64,000 nucleotides of DNA from Erythrobacter sp. EC-HK427 (GCF_902498745.1 NZ_LR701479.1:2683060-2747059); one strand, 5' to 3'. Positions 35,785 to 46,008 are shown, numbered from the stretch's first letter. A program made the numbers and translations. The notes: generated from the letters alone by a model not told the origin.

Positions 35785-36704
35785 GCGAGACAAGCTGGTC
35801 GGAAAGGCTGTTCGGCGGTTTCCGGAAAACTTCGGATCGCTTGTCCGAAAACCTCACCGGCGTGGTCAGCACGGCCAAGCTGGATGATGCCACGCTGGAT
35901 GATGTCGAGGACGCGCTGATCCTCTCCGATCTCGGCCCTGCTGCCGCCGGGCGCATCCGTGCCAAGCTGGCCGAAAAGCGTTTCGGCCTGAGCATCACCG
36001 AACGGGAGCTGAAGGAAGCGGTGGCGGAGGAAATCGCCGCCATCCTGCGCCCGGTTGCAGTGCCGCTCGAAGTCACCGCGTTCCCGCGCCCGCAGGTTAT
36101 TCTGGTGATCGGGGTGAATGGCAGCGGCAAGACGACGACCATCGCGAAGCTCGGCCATTGGCTGATGGAAGACGATTACGAGGTGATGCTGGCCGCAGGC
36201 GACACCTTTCGCGCCGCCGCCATCGGGCAGCTCAAAATCTGGGCCGAGCGCATCGGCGCACCCATCGTAACCGGCGCCGAAGGCGGCGACCCCGCCTCCA
36301 TCGTGTTCGACGCGGTCAAGAAGGCGACCGATATTGGCACTGACGCGCTCATCGTCGACACCGCAGGCCGCCTCCAGAACAAGCGTGAGTTGATGGACGA
36401 GCTGGCGAAGATCCGCAAAGTGCTTGGGCGTTTGAACCCCGAAGCGCCGCATGATGTGATCCTCGTGCTCGATGCGACCAACGGCCAGAATGCGCTCGGC
36501 CAGATCGAGATTTTCAAGGAGGTCGCGGGCGTCACCGGCCTCATCATGACCAAGCTTGATGGCACTGCGCGCGGCGGCGTGCTGGTGGCCGCGGCGGAGC
36601 AATATGGCTTGCCCATCCACGCCATCGGCGTGGGCGAAACGCTGGACGATTTGCGGCCATTCGATCCTGACCTTGTGGCGCGAGTTATTGCAGGGGTGGC
36701 GTAA
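35781..36704 (+). CDS. ftsY: Signal recognition particle receptor FtsY
   Basis: 307 aa. Short N-terminal helical part without the long acidic domain of E. coli, then NG domain: G1 GVNGSGKTTT (about 112-121), the TFRAAA insertion-box start, DTAGRL (G3) and TKLDGTARGG (G4). SRP-GTPase receptor for co-translational membrane targeting. The start overlaps mtaB by 4 bp. A large inverted repeat follows. Confidence 0.96.
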   Translation: MSETSWSERLFGGFRKTSDRLSENLTGVVSTAKLDDATLDDVEDALILSDLGPAAAGRIRAKLAEKRFGLSITERELKEAVAEEIAAILRPVAVPLEVTAFPRPQVILVIGVNGSGKTTTIAKLGHWLMEDDYEVMLAAGDTFRAAAIGQLKIWAERIGAPIVTGAEGGDPASIVFDAVKKATDIGTDALIVDTAGRLQNKRELMDELAKIRKVLGRLNPEAPHDVILVLDATNGQNALGQIEIFKEVAGVTGLIMTKLDGTARGGVLVAAAEQYGLPIHAIGVGETLDDLRPFDPDLVARVIAGVA

Positions 36705-36726
36705 GATCAGGCCTGCCTTCCCTTCC

Positions 36727-36817
36727 CCGCTCACCCTGAGCTTGTCGAAGGGTTGTCCTTTCTTCTAAAGCAGCGCCAAAAGGAAAAGCAGCCCTTCGAC
36801 AAGCTCGGGGCGAGCGG
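36727..36817. repeat. Large palindromic repeat of the CCCTTCGACAAGCTC family
   Basis: Arms 36727-36752 and 36792-36817 (GAGCTTGTCGAAGGG and its complement, flanked by CCGCTC/GAGCGG) with partly pairing inner sequence. The same palindrome family is common between genes in sphingomonads. It lies after ftsY and ends 7 bases before the yciB ATG, so it may act as a terminator or RNA-stability element. Confidence 0.8.
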
Positions 36818-36824
36818 AGTTTTT

Positions 36825-37487
36825 ATGTCTTCTGAAACATCGTCAAAACCCAAATCCGGCTGGCTCAATGTCGCGGTCGATTACGGCCCGCTGCTGGTCT
36901 TCTTCCTGACCTACAAATGGTTCTCGCCCGAAGACGGGGCGGACATGATCGCCGAGGTTGCCGCTGTCATCGCGGGCACGACCGCCTTTATCTTCGCCGC
37001 CATCATCGCATTGGCGGTGAGCAAGTTCCGGCTCGGCAAGATAAGCCCGATGCTGTGGCTCTCAACGGCGCTGATCGTGGGCTTCGGCGCGCTGACGATC
37101 TACTTCCAGGACGAACGCTTCATCCAGTGGAAGCCGACCATCGTCTACGCGATCTTCGCGGTGGCGCTGCTGGTGGGCGTGGCGCGCGGTGTGTCGCTGC
37201 TCAAAGTGCTGCTCGATGCCGCGTTTGAAGGGCTGGACGATACCGGCTGGCTCAAGCTCTCGCGCAATTGGGGGCTGTTCTTTATCGTGCTCGGCGTGCT
37301 CAACACGGTGCTGATCTACACAGTCAGTTTCGAGACATGGCTTGCCATGAAGCTCTGGCTGTTCCTGCCGCTCACCTTCCTCTTCACCTTCACCCAGGTG
37401 CCGATGCTGATGCGCCACGGCCTTGCCGTGGGCGACGAGGAAGAGGCCGCCGAGGAAGCAGTGAAGAACGAGCCGCCGACGGGCTAA
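36825..37487 (+). CDS. yciB: Inner-membrane septation protein A
   Basis: 220 aa from the ATG at 36825 (GGAG 8 bases upstream); an ATG at 36753 would place the palindromic repeat in code. Five or six helices; [28 protein letters not shown] and [19 protein letters not shown] are signature blocks of the YciB/IspZ family, involved in envelope integrity and septation. The Glu-rich C-terminus (DEEEAAEEA) is typical of alphaproteobacterial members. Convergent with kup, 4-bp overlap of stops. Confidence 0.93.
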   Translation: MSSETSSKPKSGWLNVAVDYGPLLVFFLTYKWFSPEDGADMIAEVAAVIAGTTAFIFAAIIALAVSKFRLGKISPMLWLSTALIVGFGALTIYFQDERFIQWKPTIVYAIFAVALLVGVARGVSLLKVLLDAAFEGLDDTGWLKLSRNWGLFFIVLGVLNTVLIYTVSFETWLAMKLWLFLPLTFLFTFTQVPMLMRHGLAVGDEEEAAEEAVKNEPPTG

Positions 37488-39376
37488 ATCTCCACCTGGC
37501 TGCCCATTTCGACCACGCGGTTGGTCGGCAGGCGGAAGAACTCCATCGGCGTTGCCGCATTCCGCATCATCCATGCGAACAGCCGTTCGCGCCAGATCGC
37601 CATGCCCGGCTTGTCCGCGCTCAGCAGCGTCTGGCGGCTGAGGAAGAAGCTCGTTTTCATCATATCGAAGGGGCCGCCGCACATTTCGTGGCTGGCAAGC
37701 GCCTTGGGCACGTCGGTTTCCTGCATGAAGCCGTAATGCAGGATGACGCGGAAGAAGCCGTCGCCCAGATCCATGATCTCGCAGCGCTTGGAATCGTCGA
37801 TATAGGGCACGTCGGCAATCTGCACCGTCAACACCACGATGCGCTCATGCAGCACCTTGTTGTGCTTGATATTGTGCAGAAGTGCCGAAGGCGTTCCGCT
37901 GCTGCCCGAATTCATAAAGATCGCCGTGCCCGGCACGCGCGCCGTGCTGGAGCGGGCGGATTTGGCGAAAATATCCAGGGGCAGACTCGCCTCGGTCATG
38001 CGCGCGCGCATCAGCTTTCGCCCCTTCGCCCATGTGGTGAGCAAGGTGAAGGCAATCGCGCCGATCATCAGCGGGAACCAGCCACCGTCCGCCACCTTGG
38101 TCATATTGGCGAGGAAGAAGGCTCCGTCGACAATGAAGAAGAGCACGATCACCGGCGCCGCGATCCACCATTTCCAGCGCCACACTGCGAGCAACAGCAC
38201 CGCCATCAGGCAGGTGTCGATGAACATCGCGCCAGTTACTGCGATGCCATAGGCAGATGCGAGGTTGGACGAATTCTGGAAGAACAGCACCAGCAAAACC
38301 ACCGAAGCGCACAGCACCCAGTTGATCAGGGGAATATAAATCTGCCCCTGCTGCGTGTGGCTGGTGTGCAGGATCGAAAGCCGCGGCACAAAGCCCAGCT
38401 GGATTGCCTGATGCGTTACCGAGAACGCGCCCGAAATCACCGCTTGGCTGGCGATGAAGGTGGCGGCCGTGGCCAGGAACACCAGCGGAAGGCGGTAGGC
38501 CTCCGGCGCGAGGAAGAAGAACGGGTTGCGGATCGCTTCTTCGGCTGCGGCTTGCGGCAGGCCGATAATCATCGCGCCTTGCCCGAAATAGTTGAGCAAC
38601 AGACAAGGCATCACAAAGCCGAACCACGACAGCCGCATCGGGCCACGCCCGAAATGGCCCATGTCCGAATACAGCGCCTCCGCGCCCGTCACCGCCAGCA
38701 CGACCGATCCCAGCGCCAGGAAGGCATACCACTTGTCCGTGATAAAGAACTGCACCGCGTACCACGGGTTCAGCGCCCAAAGAATCTCCGGCGTGCTAAA
38801 GATATGCCAGATACCGAGCACCGCGAGGACGGTGAAGTAGACGGTCATGACCGGCGCGAACAGCGCACCGACTTTCTCGGTTCCGCGCTGCTGGATGAAG
38901 AACAGGAATACGAGCAGGCCCACGGCAATCGGAATCACGAAGGGATGCAGCCGCTCGTCCACCACCGTCAGACCCTCCACCGCCGACAGCACGGAGATCG
39001 CGGGGGTAATCATCGAATCGCCATAGAACAGCGCGGTCGCAAACACGCCGAGCAGCACCACCAGCCCGCCATATCCGGCCTTGCCGATACTGCGCGAAAG
39101 CAGCGCCACCAGCGCGAGGCTACCGCCCTGCCCGTTATTGTCCGCCCGCATCAGAATGGTGACATACTGGATCGCCACGATCAGCGTCATCGACCAGAAG
39201 ATCAGGCTGAGCACGCCGAGAATGTGCAGATCGTCAATCGGGAGATTGTGCGCGCCGCTAAAGGTCTCGCGGAAGGCATAAAGCGGCGAGGTCCCGATAT
39301 CGCCGAAGACGATACCGATGGCCCCTGCTGCCAGCTTCAGCTTGGCGGATTCGCGGTCTTTTTCGGCTGCGTTCAT
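37484..39376 (-). CDS. kup: Low-affinity potassium transporter Kup
   Basis: 630 aa: about 12 membrane helices in residues 15-450, then a soluble domain. Family marks are [17 protein letters not shown] near the N-terminus, GGSLALVAL, and DADMGHFG-like [12 protein letters not shown]+/H+ symport, KUP/HAK/KT type. A long open frame on the opposite strand is antisense shadow. Single gene between yciB and the ccm cluster. Confidence 0.96.
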   Translation of the reverse strand: MNAAEKDRESAKLKLAAGAIGIVFGDIGTSPLYAFRETFSGAHNLPIDDLHILGVLSLIFWSMTLIVAIQYVTILMRADNNGQGGSLALVALLSRSIGKAGYGGLVVLLGVFATALFYGDSMITPAISVLSAVEGLTVVDERLHPFVIPIAVGLLVFLFFIQQRGTEKVGALFAPVMTVYFTVLAVLGIWHIFSTPEILWALNPWYAVQFFITDKWYAFLALGSVVLAVTGAEALYSDMGHFGRGPMRLSWFGFVMPCLLLNYFGQGAMIIGLPQAAAEEAIRNPFFFLAPEAYRLPLVFLATAATFIASQAVISGAFSVTHQAIQLGFVPRLSILHTSHTQQGQIYIPLINWVLCASVVLLVLFFQNSSNLASAYGIAVTGAMFIDTCLMAVLLLAVWRWKWWIAAPVIVLFFIVDGAFFLANMTKVADGGWFPLMIGAIAFTLLTTWAKGRKLMRARMTEASLPLDIFAKSARSSTARVPGTAIFMNSGSSGTPSALLHNIKHNKVLHERIVVLTVQIADVPYIDDSKRCEIMDLGDGFFRVILHYGFMQETDVPKALASHEMCGGPFDMMKTSFFLSRQTLLSADKPGMAIWRERLFAWMMRNAATPMEFFRLPTNRVVEMGSQVEI

Positions 39377-39475
39377 ATGGATTTACGGCCCATGGCGCCG
39401 GGAGTCCCGGTCAGCAAAGCGCGGCAAATAGCAGCGCCAGCGGGCACTAGCAACATTGTGCAATGCACAAGGGCA

Positions 39476-40210
39476 CTATTGTCCGTTTGCAGGCGCTTCC
39501 GGAGCGGCTGTGGCCGTGGTCGCAGGCGCTGTCTGTTCGCCTTCCGCAGCCGCATTGGCCGCTTCCATTGCTTGCGCTTGAGCCACCATGGCGAGCATGG
39601 CGTCAATCCGGTTCAGCCGTTCAACCAGCCCTTCCCTGCCCGCCGCATCTTCCGGCGCAATGGCCAGCGCCTGCGCCCAAAGCTCACGCGCCTCGGGGAA
39701 GCGGCCCTGCCGGATCAGGGCAACGCCCATGAAATAGCCGGGGCCGGGATGGTCTGGCCGCAGACTCGCCGCGTTACGATAGGCATATTGCGCAGGTTGG
39801 GTGAGCGCACCGTCAGCGTGCTCGACCAGAGCATTGCCCAGCGCCAGCCACGCTTCGAAATCCTGCGGATTGGCCGTGGTCACACCATTCAGGAACGTGA
39901 CCGCATCGTCAAATTGCCCGCGCCGCGCCATGCCATCGGCGGTGACGAGGAAATCGGCGCGGCTGCGCTCATCATCGGCGATAAATTCGCGGCGCTGCGC
40001 AACCACATCATATTCTTCCAAATTAACGCGGCTTTCCTCTGGTGCCTTGGGAGCAGACGGCAGGTCAGGGTTCGCCTGCATCGCGTATCCGGCAAGGCCG
40101 AACACCAGCGAAGCCGCCAGCCCCGCCCACACCGCACGCGGGAGTTTGTAGAGCGCGATGGCCGTGCCCATCGCCAACAGCGCGAGCGCGATAGCTATGG
40201 CCCAGCTCAT
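39476..40210 (-). CDS. ccmI: CcmI-like TPR protein of cytochrome c maturation
   Basis: 244 aa. Two N-terminal membrane segments (about 3-20 and 27-44), then TPR repeats (about 85-200; DAVTFLNGVTTANPQDFEAWLALGNAL, FPEARELWAQALAIAPED) and an Ala/Thr-rich tail. Presents apocytochrome to the heme ligation complex. Last gene of the ccm cluster, overlapping ccmH by 4 bp. Confidence 0.85.
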   Translation of the reverse strand: MSWAIAIALALLAMGTAIALYKLPRAVWAGLAASLVFGLAGYAMQANPDLPSAPKAPEESRVNLEEYDVVAQRREFIADDERSRADFLVTADGMARRGQFDDAVTFLNGVTTANPQDFEAWLALGNALVEHADGALTQPAQYAYRNAASLRPDHPGPGYFMGVALIRQGRFPEARELWAQALAIAPEDAAGREGLVERLNRIDAMLAMVAQAQAMEAANAAAEGEQTAPATTATAAPEAPANGQ

Positions 40211-40632
40211 GCGCCTTCTCCTTCAACCGGCACGCGGCGACCCACACGGCGCAGCAGCACGATAACGGCGATCAGCAGCAGGATGCCGGGAATAACGAAA
40301 AGCGGCCACGTGCTCGCGCTCGCCACCGGTTCATAACTGACATAGTCGCCATAGCGCGAAACCAGCCACGCGCGCACAGCCTCCGGGCTTTCGCCATTGG
40401 CAATCCGGGTGCGCACCTGATGCCGCATATTGCCCGCCATCGGCGCGTCGCTGTCAGCGATCGACTGGCTCTGGCACGTGATGCAGCGCAGAGTGTGCAT
40501 CAATTCGGTCGCCTGTTCCTCCAGTGCCGGGTCTTCCAGCTGCTGATAGGCGTAGGGCGCGGGCGGCGCATTGGACTGCGCGGCGAGCGGCGCAGCCATC
40601 AGCAGGGCGAGCAAGGCGGCGAGCAGTCTCAT
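40207..40632 (-). CDS. ccmH: Cytochrome c maturation protein CcmH (CcmL)
   Basis: 141 aa. Signal peptide (1-19), then the redox motif LRCITCQ (Cys50, Cys53) in the three-helix periplasmic domain, then a C-terminal membrane anchor (about 108-126). Reduces the heme-binding CxxCH of apocytochromes. Both flanking genes overlap by 4 bp. Confidence 0.94.
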   Translation of the reverse strand: MRLLAALLALLMAAPLAAQSNAPPAPYAYQQLEDPALEEQATELMHTLRCITCQSQSIADSDAPMAGNMRHQVRTRIANGESPEAVRAWLVSRYGDYVSYEPVASASTWPLFVIPGILLLIAVIVLLRRVGRRVPVEGEGA

Positions 40633-41168
40633 TGCCCCTGCGCCTTCCGCAATTCTTCCATCAGCACCGGCACATCCGACGCGCGGATATCGCCGATATG
40701 CTGGTAAGTGATCGTCCCGTCGCCCGCGATCACGAAGGTCTCCGGCACGCCGGAGGAGCCGAGCGACAATTGCACTTCGGAAATCCGGTCATCGCCGATG
40801 CGGGTGAAGGGATTGCCGTGTTGCAGGAGGAAGCGGTCTACATCTTCCGGCGTATCGGTAATCGCCACCGCCACGATCTGCGCGCCTTGCCGCTCCAGCT
40901 CTTCGAGATAGGGTGCTTCGGCAGCGCAGGGGATGCACCAGCTGGCGAACACGTTCATCAGCTTCGCCTCGCCATCAGCAAGATCGGTACTGGAAAGGCC
41001 CGGGCGGCTTTCGACCATGGCGGGCAGCGCGAATTCGGGGATGCGTTCGCCCACCAGCGCGCTGCGCACAAATTCATCCTTGGGCTGGGTCAGCTGATAG
41101 CCGAACAGGCCGAACACGAAGGCCGCAACGATCACCACGCCCCACAGGGCAAAGCGCAGGTTTCTCAT
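40629..41168 (-). CDS. ccmG: Thiol:disulfide interchange protein CcmG/DsbE
   Basis: 179 aa, membrane-anchored thioredoxin fold. Active site WCIPC (Cys78, Cys81) in NVFASWCIPC, GVPETFVI with the cis-proline, and C-terminal GDGTITYQHIG. Passes electrons to CcmH and apocytochrome. Coupled to ccmF and ccmH. Confidence 0.95.
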   Translation of the reverse strand: MRNLRFALWGVVIVAAFVFGLFGYQLTQPKDEFVRSALVGERIPEFALPAMVESRPGLSSTDLADGEAKLMNVFASWCIPCAAEAPYLEELERQGAQIVAVAITDTPEDVDRFLLQHGNPFTRIGDDRISEVQLSLGSSGVPETFVIAGDGTITYQHIGDIRASDVPVLMEELRKAQGQ

Positions 41169-43138
41169 GCCGGTTGCGCCTCCGGCTCGGGTTCCGGAGC
41201 AGCATCGGCGATCTCCTCGCTATCGTCCGCCTCGCCCCGGCGGCGGCGCAGATCAGAGCGCACACGGCCAATCAGCGATAGCACACCGCCCAGCGCGATC
41301 AGTAGGCCGCCATACCAGATGAAAGTGACGAACGGCTTCCACCATAGCCGCAATTGCCAGCGGCCATCCTCGCCCTGACTGCCGACTGCAACATAGAGCT
41401 GGCCGTTCCAACGGGTGAGCAGCGCAACCTCGCTCGTTTCCATCACCGGTGCCCAGAAATTGCGCGATTGCGGGTGCGCCTCAAGCTCCGGCCCGCCATC
41501 GTAGGAGAGATGCATATTCGCCTGCATCGCTGTCCAGTTCGGCCCCGCAACGGCGTTGACGCTGTCGAGCCTGCCCGTCCATGCGCCGACCTCAACCGTG
41601 TCACCCACGCTGACCGCGACCAGCCGTTCCTTCTGGAAGGCGGTATCCGCTGCCATGCCGAACAGCGCCACCGCGATGCCGAAATGGGCGATGCACATTC
41701 CCCAGATCGCGAGCGGCGTCCGGCGGAGCGAGCGGCCTTGCAAAGGCGCAAGGCTGGCAATCGCCACGCCTGCCGCCAGACCAAGGCCGAGCAGCGGCAA
41801 GAGGCCGATCCCGTCCCAGAACACCGCGCGGATGATAATGACAATGGTCACCGCCAGAGCAATCGCCACAGGCTTGCGCACCCGCGTAAAATCGTCCCGC
41901 TTCCACCGCAACAGCGGGCCGACCATCAGCACCAGCAGCATCGGCAGGAAGAAGATCGCACTCACCGGATTGAAGTATGGCGGGCCGACCGACACGCGCA
42001 CATCAAACGCTTCGGTTAGCAGCGGATAGAGCGTGCCGAGCAGCACCACGCCGAGAATGGCGGTCAGCCCGACATTGTTCACCACCAGCGCGCCTTCACG
42101 GCTCATCACGGCAAACCGCTCGCCCTCGGCAATGGTGTTGGCGCGCAGGGCAAACAGCACGAGCGCGCCGCCGATATAGAGCGTCAACAGGGCAAGGATG
42201 AAGCTGCCGCGCTCCGGATCGACGGCGAAGGCGTGCACGCTCGTCAGAATGCCCGAGCGCACAAGGAATGTGCCGAGCATACTCATCGAGAACGCGATCA
42301 CGCCGAGCATGATCGTCCACGTCCGCAGCGCGTCTCTCGCCGCCAGCACGCTGGCCGAATGCAGCAGCGCGGTTGCCGCCAGCCACGGCATGAGCGAAGC
42401 GTTCTCCACCGGATCCCAGAACCACCAGCCGCCCCAACCGAGCTCGTAATAGGCCCAATAGGAACCGGCGGTGATGCCAACGGTCAGGAAAATCCACGCG
42501 CCCAGCACCCAAGGCCGCATCACGCGGGCAAAGTCGGGGGTCACATTGCGGGTGAGCAGCGCCGCGACGGCAAAGCTGAACGCCACCGACAGGCCGACAT
42601 AGCCAATGTAAAGCGTGGGCGGATGGAAGGCGAGGCCGATATCCTGCAACAGCGGGTTGAGGCCATTGCCCTCCGGCGGCACCTCGGCCAGCCGTTCAAA
42701 CGGATTGGAGCTGAGCAGCAGGAAGGCGTAGAAACCCAGCGCGACAAAGGCCTGCGCGCACAGGGTCGCCATCATGGTCTTCTCGGGCAAGCGCCGCTCG
42801 ATCAGCGCAATCAGGCCGCCCGCCATCGCCATGACCGTGACCCACAGGAGCATCGAGCCTTCGTGATTGCCCCACGCGCCCGACAGCTTGAAGATCATCG
42901 GCTTCAGCGAATGCGAATTGGTCGCCACCAACTGCACCGAAAGGTCGGTGACAGCAAACACATAGAGCAGCGCGCAAAAGGCGATGATGCAGAGGAAGGC
43001 CTGCAAGGTCGCAGCTGGACGGGCCAGTGCCGCGAAAGCCGCATTTCCGGATCGCGTGCCGACAAAGCCCGCCAGCAATTGCAGCGCCGCCAGCGCGGCT
43101 GCCAGCCACAGGGCGGCAAGACCAAGTTCGGGAATCAC
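41165..43138 (-). CDS. ccmF: Heme lyase subunit CcmF
   Basis: 657 aa polytopic protein with the tryptophan-rich WWD heme-binding motif GWGGWWFWDPVENASLMPWL and conserved periplasmic histidines. The large C-terminal periplasmic insertion (about 500-600) precedes the last helix. Ligates heme from holo-CcmE to apocytochrome c. The acidic C-terminal tail is DDSEEIADAAPEPEP. Confidence 0.96.
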   Translation of the reverse strand: MIPELGLAALWLAAALAALQLLAGFVGTRSGNAAFAALARPAATLQAFLCIIAFCALLYVFAVTDLSVQLVATNSHSLKPMIFKLSGAWGNHEGSMLLWVTVMAMAGGLIALIERRLPEKTMMATLCAQAFVALGFYAFLLLSSNPFERLAEVPPEGNGLNPLLQDIGLAFHPPTLYIGYVGLSVAFSFAVAALLTRNVTPDFARVMRPWVLGAWIFLTVGITAGSYWAYYELGWGGWWFWDPVENASLMPWLAATALLHSASVLAARDALRTWTIMLGVIAFSMSMLGTFLVRSGILTSVHAFAVDPERGSFILALLTLYIGGALVLFALRANTIAEGERFAVMSREGALVVNNVGLTAILGVVLLGTLYPLLTEAFDVRVSVGPPYFNPVSAIFFLPMLLVLMVGPLLRWKRDDFTRVRKPVAIALAVTIVIIIRAVFWDGIGLLPLLGLGLAAGVAIASLAPLQGRSLRRTPLAIWGMCIAHFGIAVALFGMAADTAFQKERLVAVSVGDTVEVGAWTGRLDSVNAVAGPNWTAMQANMHLSYDGGPELEAHPQSRNFWAPVMETSEVALLTRWNGQLYVAVGSQGEDGRWQLRLWWKPFVTFIWYGGLLIALGGVLSLIGRVRSDLRRRRGEADDSEEIADAAPEPEPEAQPA

Positions 43139-43608
43139 TCGACGCTCTCTTGCAGTTCCGCGCGCATTTGCTCGGCGGTCATTTCTTCCAGTTCGCGCGG
43201 GGTGTAATTCTCGTCATGCTTGGCGAGCAATTGGTCGGCAACGAACACGCCGTTGGCGTCCATCCGCCCGTCTGCCACCACACCGGAATTCTCGACAAAC
43301 AGATCGGGCAGGATACCGGTGTAGGTTACCGGCACGCGCGCTATCCCGTCATGCACCACAAATTCGGTTGTTACCCCGTCCGCCGCAGTCTGGATCGAAC
43401 CGGTCTCCACCATGCCGCCCAAGCGGATCGCCTGACCGGGTTCGGGCGGGTTGGCCTCGATATCCTCGGGCACGTAGAAATAGCTCGCCTGATCCTGCAA
43501 GGCGACCATCGCCAACAGGCTCGCGCCGATCAGTGCGCCCACCGCCAGCAGGATGAGCACCAAGCGCTGATGCTTTGGCTTGATGCCACCTGATGTCTCT
43601 TGGGTCAC
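43135..43608 (-). CDS. ccmE: Periplasmic heme chaperone CcmE
   Basis: 157 aa from the GTG at 43608, which overlaps the ccmD TGA (GTGA). N-terminal anchor (about 15-36), OB-fold, and heme-attaching His131 in AKHDENYTP with the following tyrosine. Carries covalently bound heme from CcmC to CcmF. An upstream ATG in this frame lies inside ccmD and gives unlikely sequence. Confidence 0.95.
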   Translation of the reverse strand: MTQETSGGIKPKHQRLVLILLAVGALIGASLLAMVALQDQASYFYVPEDIEANPPEPGQAIRLGGMVETGSIQTAADGVTTEFVVHDGIARVPVTYTGILPDLFVENSGVVADGRMDANGVFVADQLLAKHDENYTPRELEEMTAEQMRAELQESVE

Positions 43609-43745
43609 TTGCGCTTCACCTCGTCCCGGCGGGCCTCGGCGCGTTTCATCGCCAGCCAGCTTTGCCCGACAAGCAGCAACGTGCTGATAATCGTCACGAC
43701 GTAAGCACCGTAGACAAACGGCATATGTTCCAGCGCTTCTCTCAC
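43605..43745 (-). CDS. ccmD: Small membrane protein CcmD
   Basis: 46 aa; easily missed because of length and GTG start. Sequence VREALEHMPFVYGAYVVTII, then STLLLVGQSW and a basic tail KRAEARRDEVKRK: one membrane helix preceded by the conserved FVYGAY, as in all CcmD. It helps release holo-CcmE from the CcmABC complex. The GTG overlaps the ccmC TGA, and its own TGA overlaps the ccmE GTG. Confidence 0.92.
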   Translation of the reverse strand: MREALEHMPFVYGAYVVTIISTLLLVGQSWLAMKRAEARRDEVKRK

Positions 43746-44488
43746 TGGAAGGCCTCCTCACCCGTCATTGTGCCGGCCTGCGCCTTGCGCCGCAGCCGCG
43801 CTTCTGCCTGAATGTCGGCCAAAATGGTGCGCATCCGCATCAGCACAATACCGCCAAAAAGGAAGGAGAAGCCAAGCACGGCAAAGAGCAGCGGCCAGAG
43901 ATATGTCCCGTCAATCGAGCTGCCGCCGGTCGTGATGCTGGCGGGCTGGTGGAGCGAGTTCCACCACACGACAGAACGGTTGATGATCGGCACATTGATC
44001 GCCCCGACAATCCCGAAGATTGCGGCGATCCTGCTCGACTGCCCTTCGCGCGCCAGCGAAGATGAGAGCGCGATATAGCCGAGATAGAGGAAGAACAGCA
44101 CCAGCATCGATGTCAGCCGTCCGTCCCACACCCACCAGGTGCCCCAGGTCGGGCGGCCCCAGATCGATCCGGTGGCAAGGCAGATAAACGCAAACACCGC
44201 GCCCGGCACCGCTGCGGCGCGTGCGGCGATGGTGGCCAGCGGATGCCGCCAAACAAGCTCTACCAGACTGGCAATCGCAATCGCCGTCCACCCGCCCATG
44301 CCCAGCCAGGCGGCGGGCACGTGGATGTAGAGGATTTTCACCGTATCCCCCATCAGCCGGTCGGGCGGCGACTGGGTGAAGCCCCACAGCAAAGCCGCGC
44401 CGGTCACCAGCAGACCGCCCACCAGCAGGATCGGGGTCAGCCAGTTGGCAATGGACAGGAAACGTTTGGGATTGGCGTAAAGATGCAT
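43742..44488 (-). CDS. ccmC: Heme transporter/handling protein CcmC
   Basis: 248 aa from the ATG giving MHLYANPKRFLSIANWL. Six helices, with the WWD motif WGTWWVWDGRLTSML and flanking periplasmic histidines (IHVPAAWLGM; HQPASI). Loads heme onto CcmE. First gene of the cluster; no ccmA or ccmB precedes it. Confidence 0.94.
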   Translation of the reverse strand: MHLYANPKRFLSIANWLTPILLVGGLLVTGAALLWGFTQSPPDRLMGDTVKILYIHVPAAWLGMGGWTAIAIASLVELVWRHPLATIAARAAAVPGAVFAFICLATGSIWGRPTWGTWWVWDGRLTSMLVLFFLYLGYIALSSSLAREGQSSRIAAIFGIVGAINVPIINRSVVWWNSLHQPASITTGGSSIDGTYLWPLLFAVLGFSFLFGGIVLMRMRTILADIQAEARLRRKAQAGTMTGEEAFQ

Positions 44489-44609
44489 CGTCTGACAAGC
44501 TGTTCGAATGCGCGCATCATTGGCAGGTGCAAACCCGCGCTGCAAGGCAAACCGGACACGACATGGTCCAAAAGCCGCCCAAACCCAAAGCGTCCAGTGC
44601 TTTTGACGC

Positions 44610-45680
44610 TCAACCGCGTCCAATCAGCTCCATCGCCATCGCGTCGGCAACCTCGTTGGACGGCCGGGATTCGGCCTCACTCGTGTTCCAGATCGATTGC
44701 AAGCGCGCGGGGATTTGCGCGATGCGCTTGCGCACTTCGTTGATGTCGCAAGGCTCGCCCTTCTGGCGGCAGAGATATTCGAGGCTGACATTGATGATGC
44801 CGCCGGCATTGATGACATAATCGGGCGCGTAGAGGATGCCGCGTTCGTGCAGCATTGCGCCATGTTCGGGGCGCGCGAGCTGGTTGTTCGCACCGCCTGC
44901 CACGATTGCGCAATCGAGCCGGGCAATGCCGTCATCGTCGAGGATCGCGCCCAGCGCGTTGGGGCTGAAGACGTCGCACTCCGTGCCCATCACCACGTCG
45001 CCGTCCACCGCTTCGCCGCCGATTTCCTGCGCCAGTGCCTGCGCGCGCTTGGTATTGATGTCGGAGACGATCAGGCTCGCCCCGTCCTTCGCCAGCAACC
45101 GCGCCACGCCGCCGCCGACCGAGCCGCAGCCCTGCACGGCAACGCGCACGCCGGCCATGCTGTCCTTACCCAGCTTGTGCGCCACCGCCGCCTTGATACC
45201 GTGATAAATGCCCATCGCGGTGAACGGGCCAGGGTCGCCGCCAGCATCGCCTTCGGACACCGGCAGGCCGCATACATGGCGCGTGCGCCCGGCGATCTTG
45301 ACCATGTCTGCCACCGTTGCGCCGACATCTTCGGCGGTCACATAGCGGCCGTTCAGGGCCTCCACTGCGTCGCCGAAGGCTTCCAGCATGGCATCGGTTT
45401 TGGTGCCATCTTTATCAAGCATTACAACGGCTTTGCCCCCGCCCATGGGCAGGCCTGCCATCGCATTCTTGAAGCTCATTCCGCGCGAAAGCCGCAGCGC
45501 GTCGCGCATTGCGCCTGCCGGATCGGCATAGTGCCAGAACCGCGTGCCGCCTGCGCCGGGGCCGAGATGGGTGGAATGCAGCGCGATAATTGCGGTGAGG
45601 CCACTGGCGCGATCATGCACCACTTCGACCCGCTCATGCGCGTCCCAATCGGCTTCGGTCCAGAATGCCGGCATACCCAA
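44610..45680 (-). CDS. Glu/Leu/Phe/Val dehydrogenase, leucine-dehydrogenase type
   Basis: 356 aa, size of the leucine/valine/phenylalanine group, shorter than glutamate dehydrogenases. Catalytic KNAMAGLPMGGGKAV (Lys71, Lys83), Asp in TAEDVG, and a Rossmann motif GCGSVGGGVA (about 188-197). NAD-dependent oxidative deamination of branched-chain or aromatic amino acids; exact specificity not readable. An internal ATG at codon 3 is an alternative start. Stands alone between ccmC and tRNA-His. Confidence 0.9.
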   Translation of the reverse strand: MGMPAFWTEADWDAHERVEVVHDRASGLTAIIALHSTHLGPGAGGTRFWHYADPAGAMRDALRLSRGMSFKNAMAGLPMGGGKAVVMLDKDGTKTDAMLEAFGDAVEALNGRYVTAEDVGATVADMVKIAGRTRHVCGLPVSEGDAGGDPGPFTAMGIYHGIKAAVAHKLGKDSMAGVRVAVQGCGSVGGGVARLLAKDGASLIVSDINTKRAQALAQEIGGEAVDGDVVMGTECDVFSPNALGAILDDDGIARLDCAIVAGGANNQLARPEHGAMLHERGILYAPDYVINAGGIINVSLEYLCRQKGEPCDINEVRKRIAQIPARLQSIWNTSEAESRPSNEVADAMAMELIGRG

Positions 45681-45726
45681 TTCCCCTGCCGTTTACGGCA
45701 CAACTGCTTGCCATGCGGGGAGAAAA

Positions 45727-45804
45727 TGGGGCGATCGAGGGGTCTCGAACCCCCGACCTCCGGTACCACAAACCGGCGCTCTAACCAACTGAGCTACGAT
45801 CGCC
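45727..45804 (-). tRNA. tRNA-His (GTG)
   Basis: GCGATCG/CGATCGC acceptor with an encoded extra G at the 5' end facing discriminator C, the hallmark of histidine tRNA, plus encoded CCA. Anticodon stem CCGGT/ACCGG with loop TTGTGGT, anticodon GTG. T loop TTCGAGA. No repeat copies of it are seen. Confidence 0.96.
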
Positions 45805-46008
45805 ACACACCCTACGCATTGCGCGAATGCGATGGGCCAATACGCGCCAGAAACCCAGCGTCAAGCGGGTTACAGCGCGGAGGCAGGCCTGTTGCACAAC
45901 TCGGCATGGGAGCAAAGCAAAAAATGCGTCACAGCCGCGCTCACGCAAGATTGTTACACGGCGGTTTTCGGGTTGGCGCGCCGCAACGCCCTCGCTATCG
46001 CTGCATAC

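Noticed and set aside
37268-40336. 1022-codon plus-strand frame
   Set aside because: Antisense to kup and ccmI, composed of His/Arg/Gln-rich shadow sequence.
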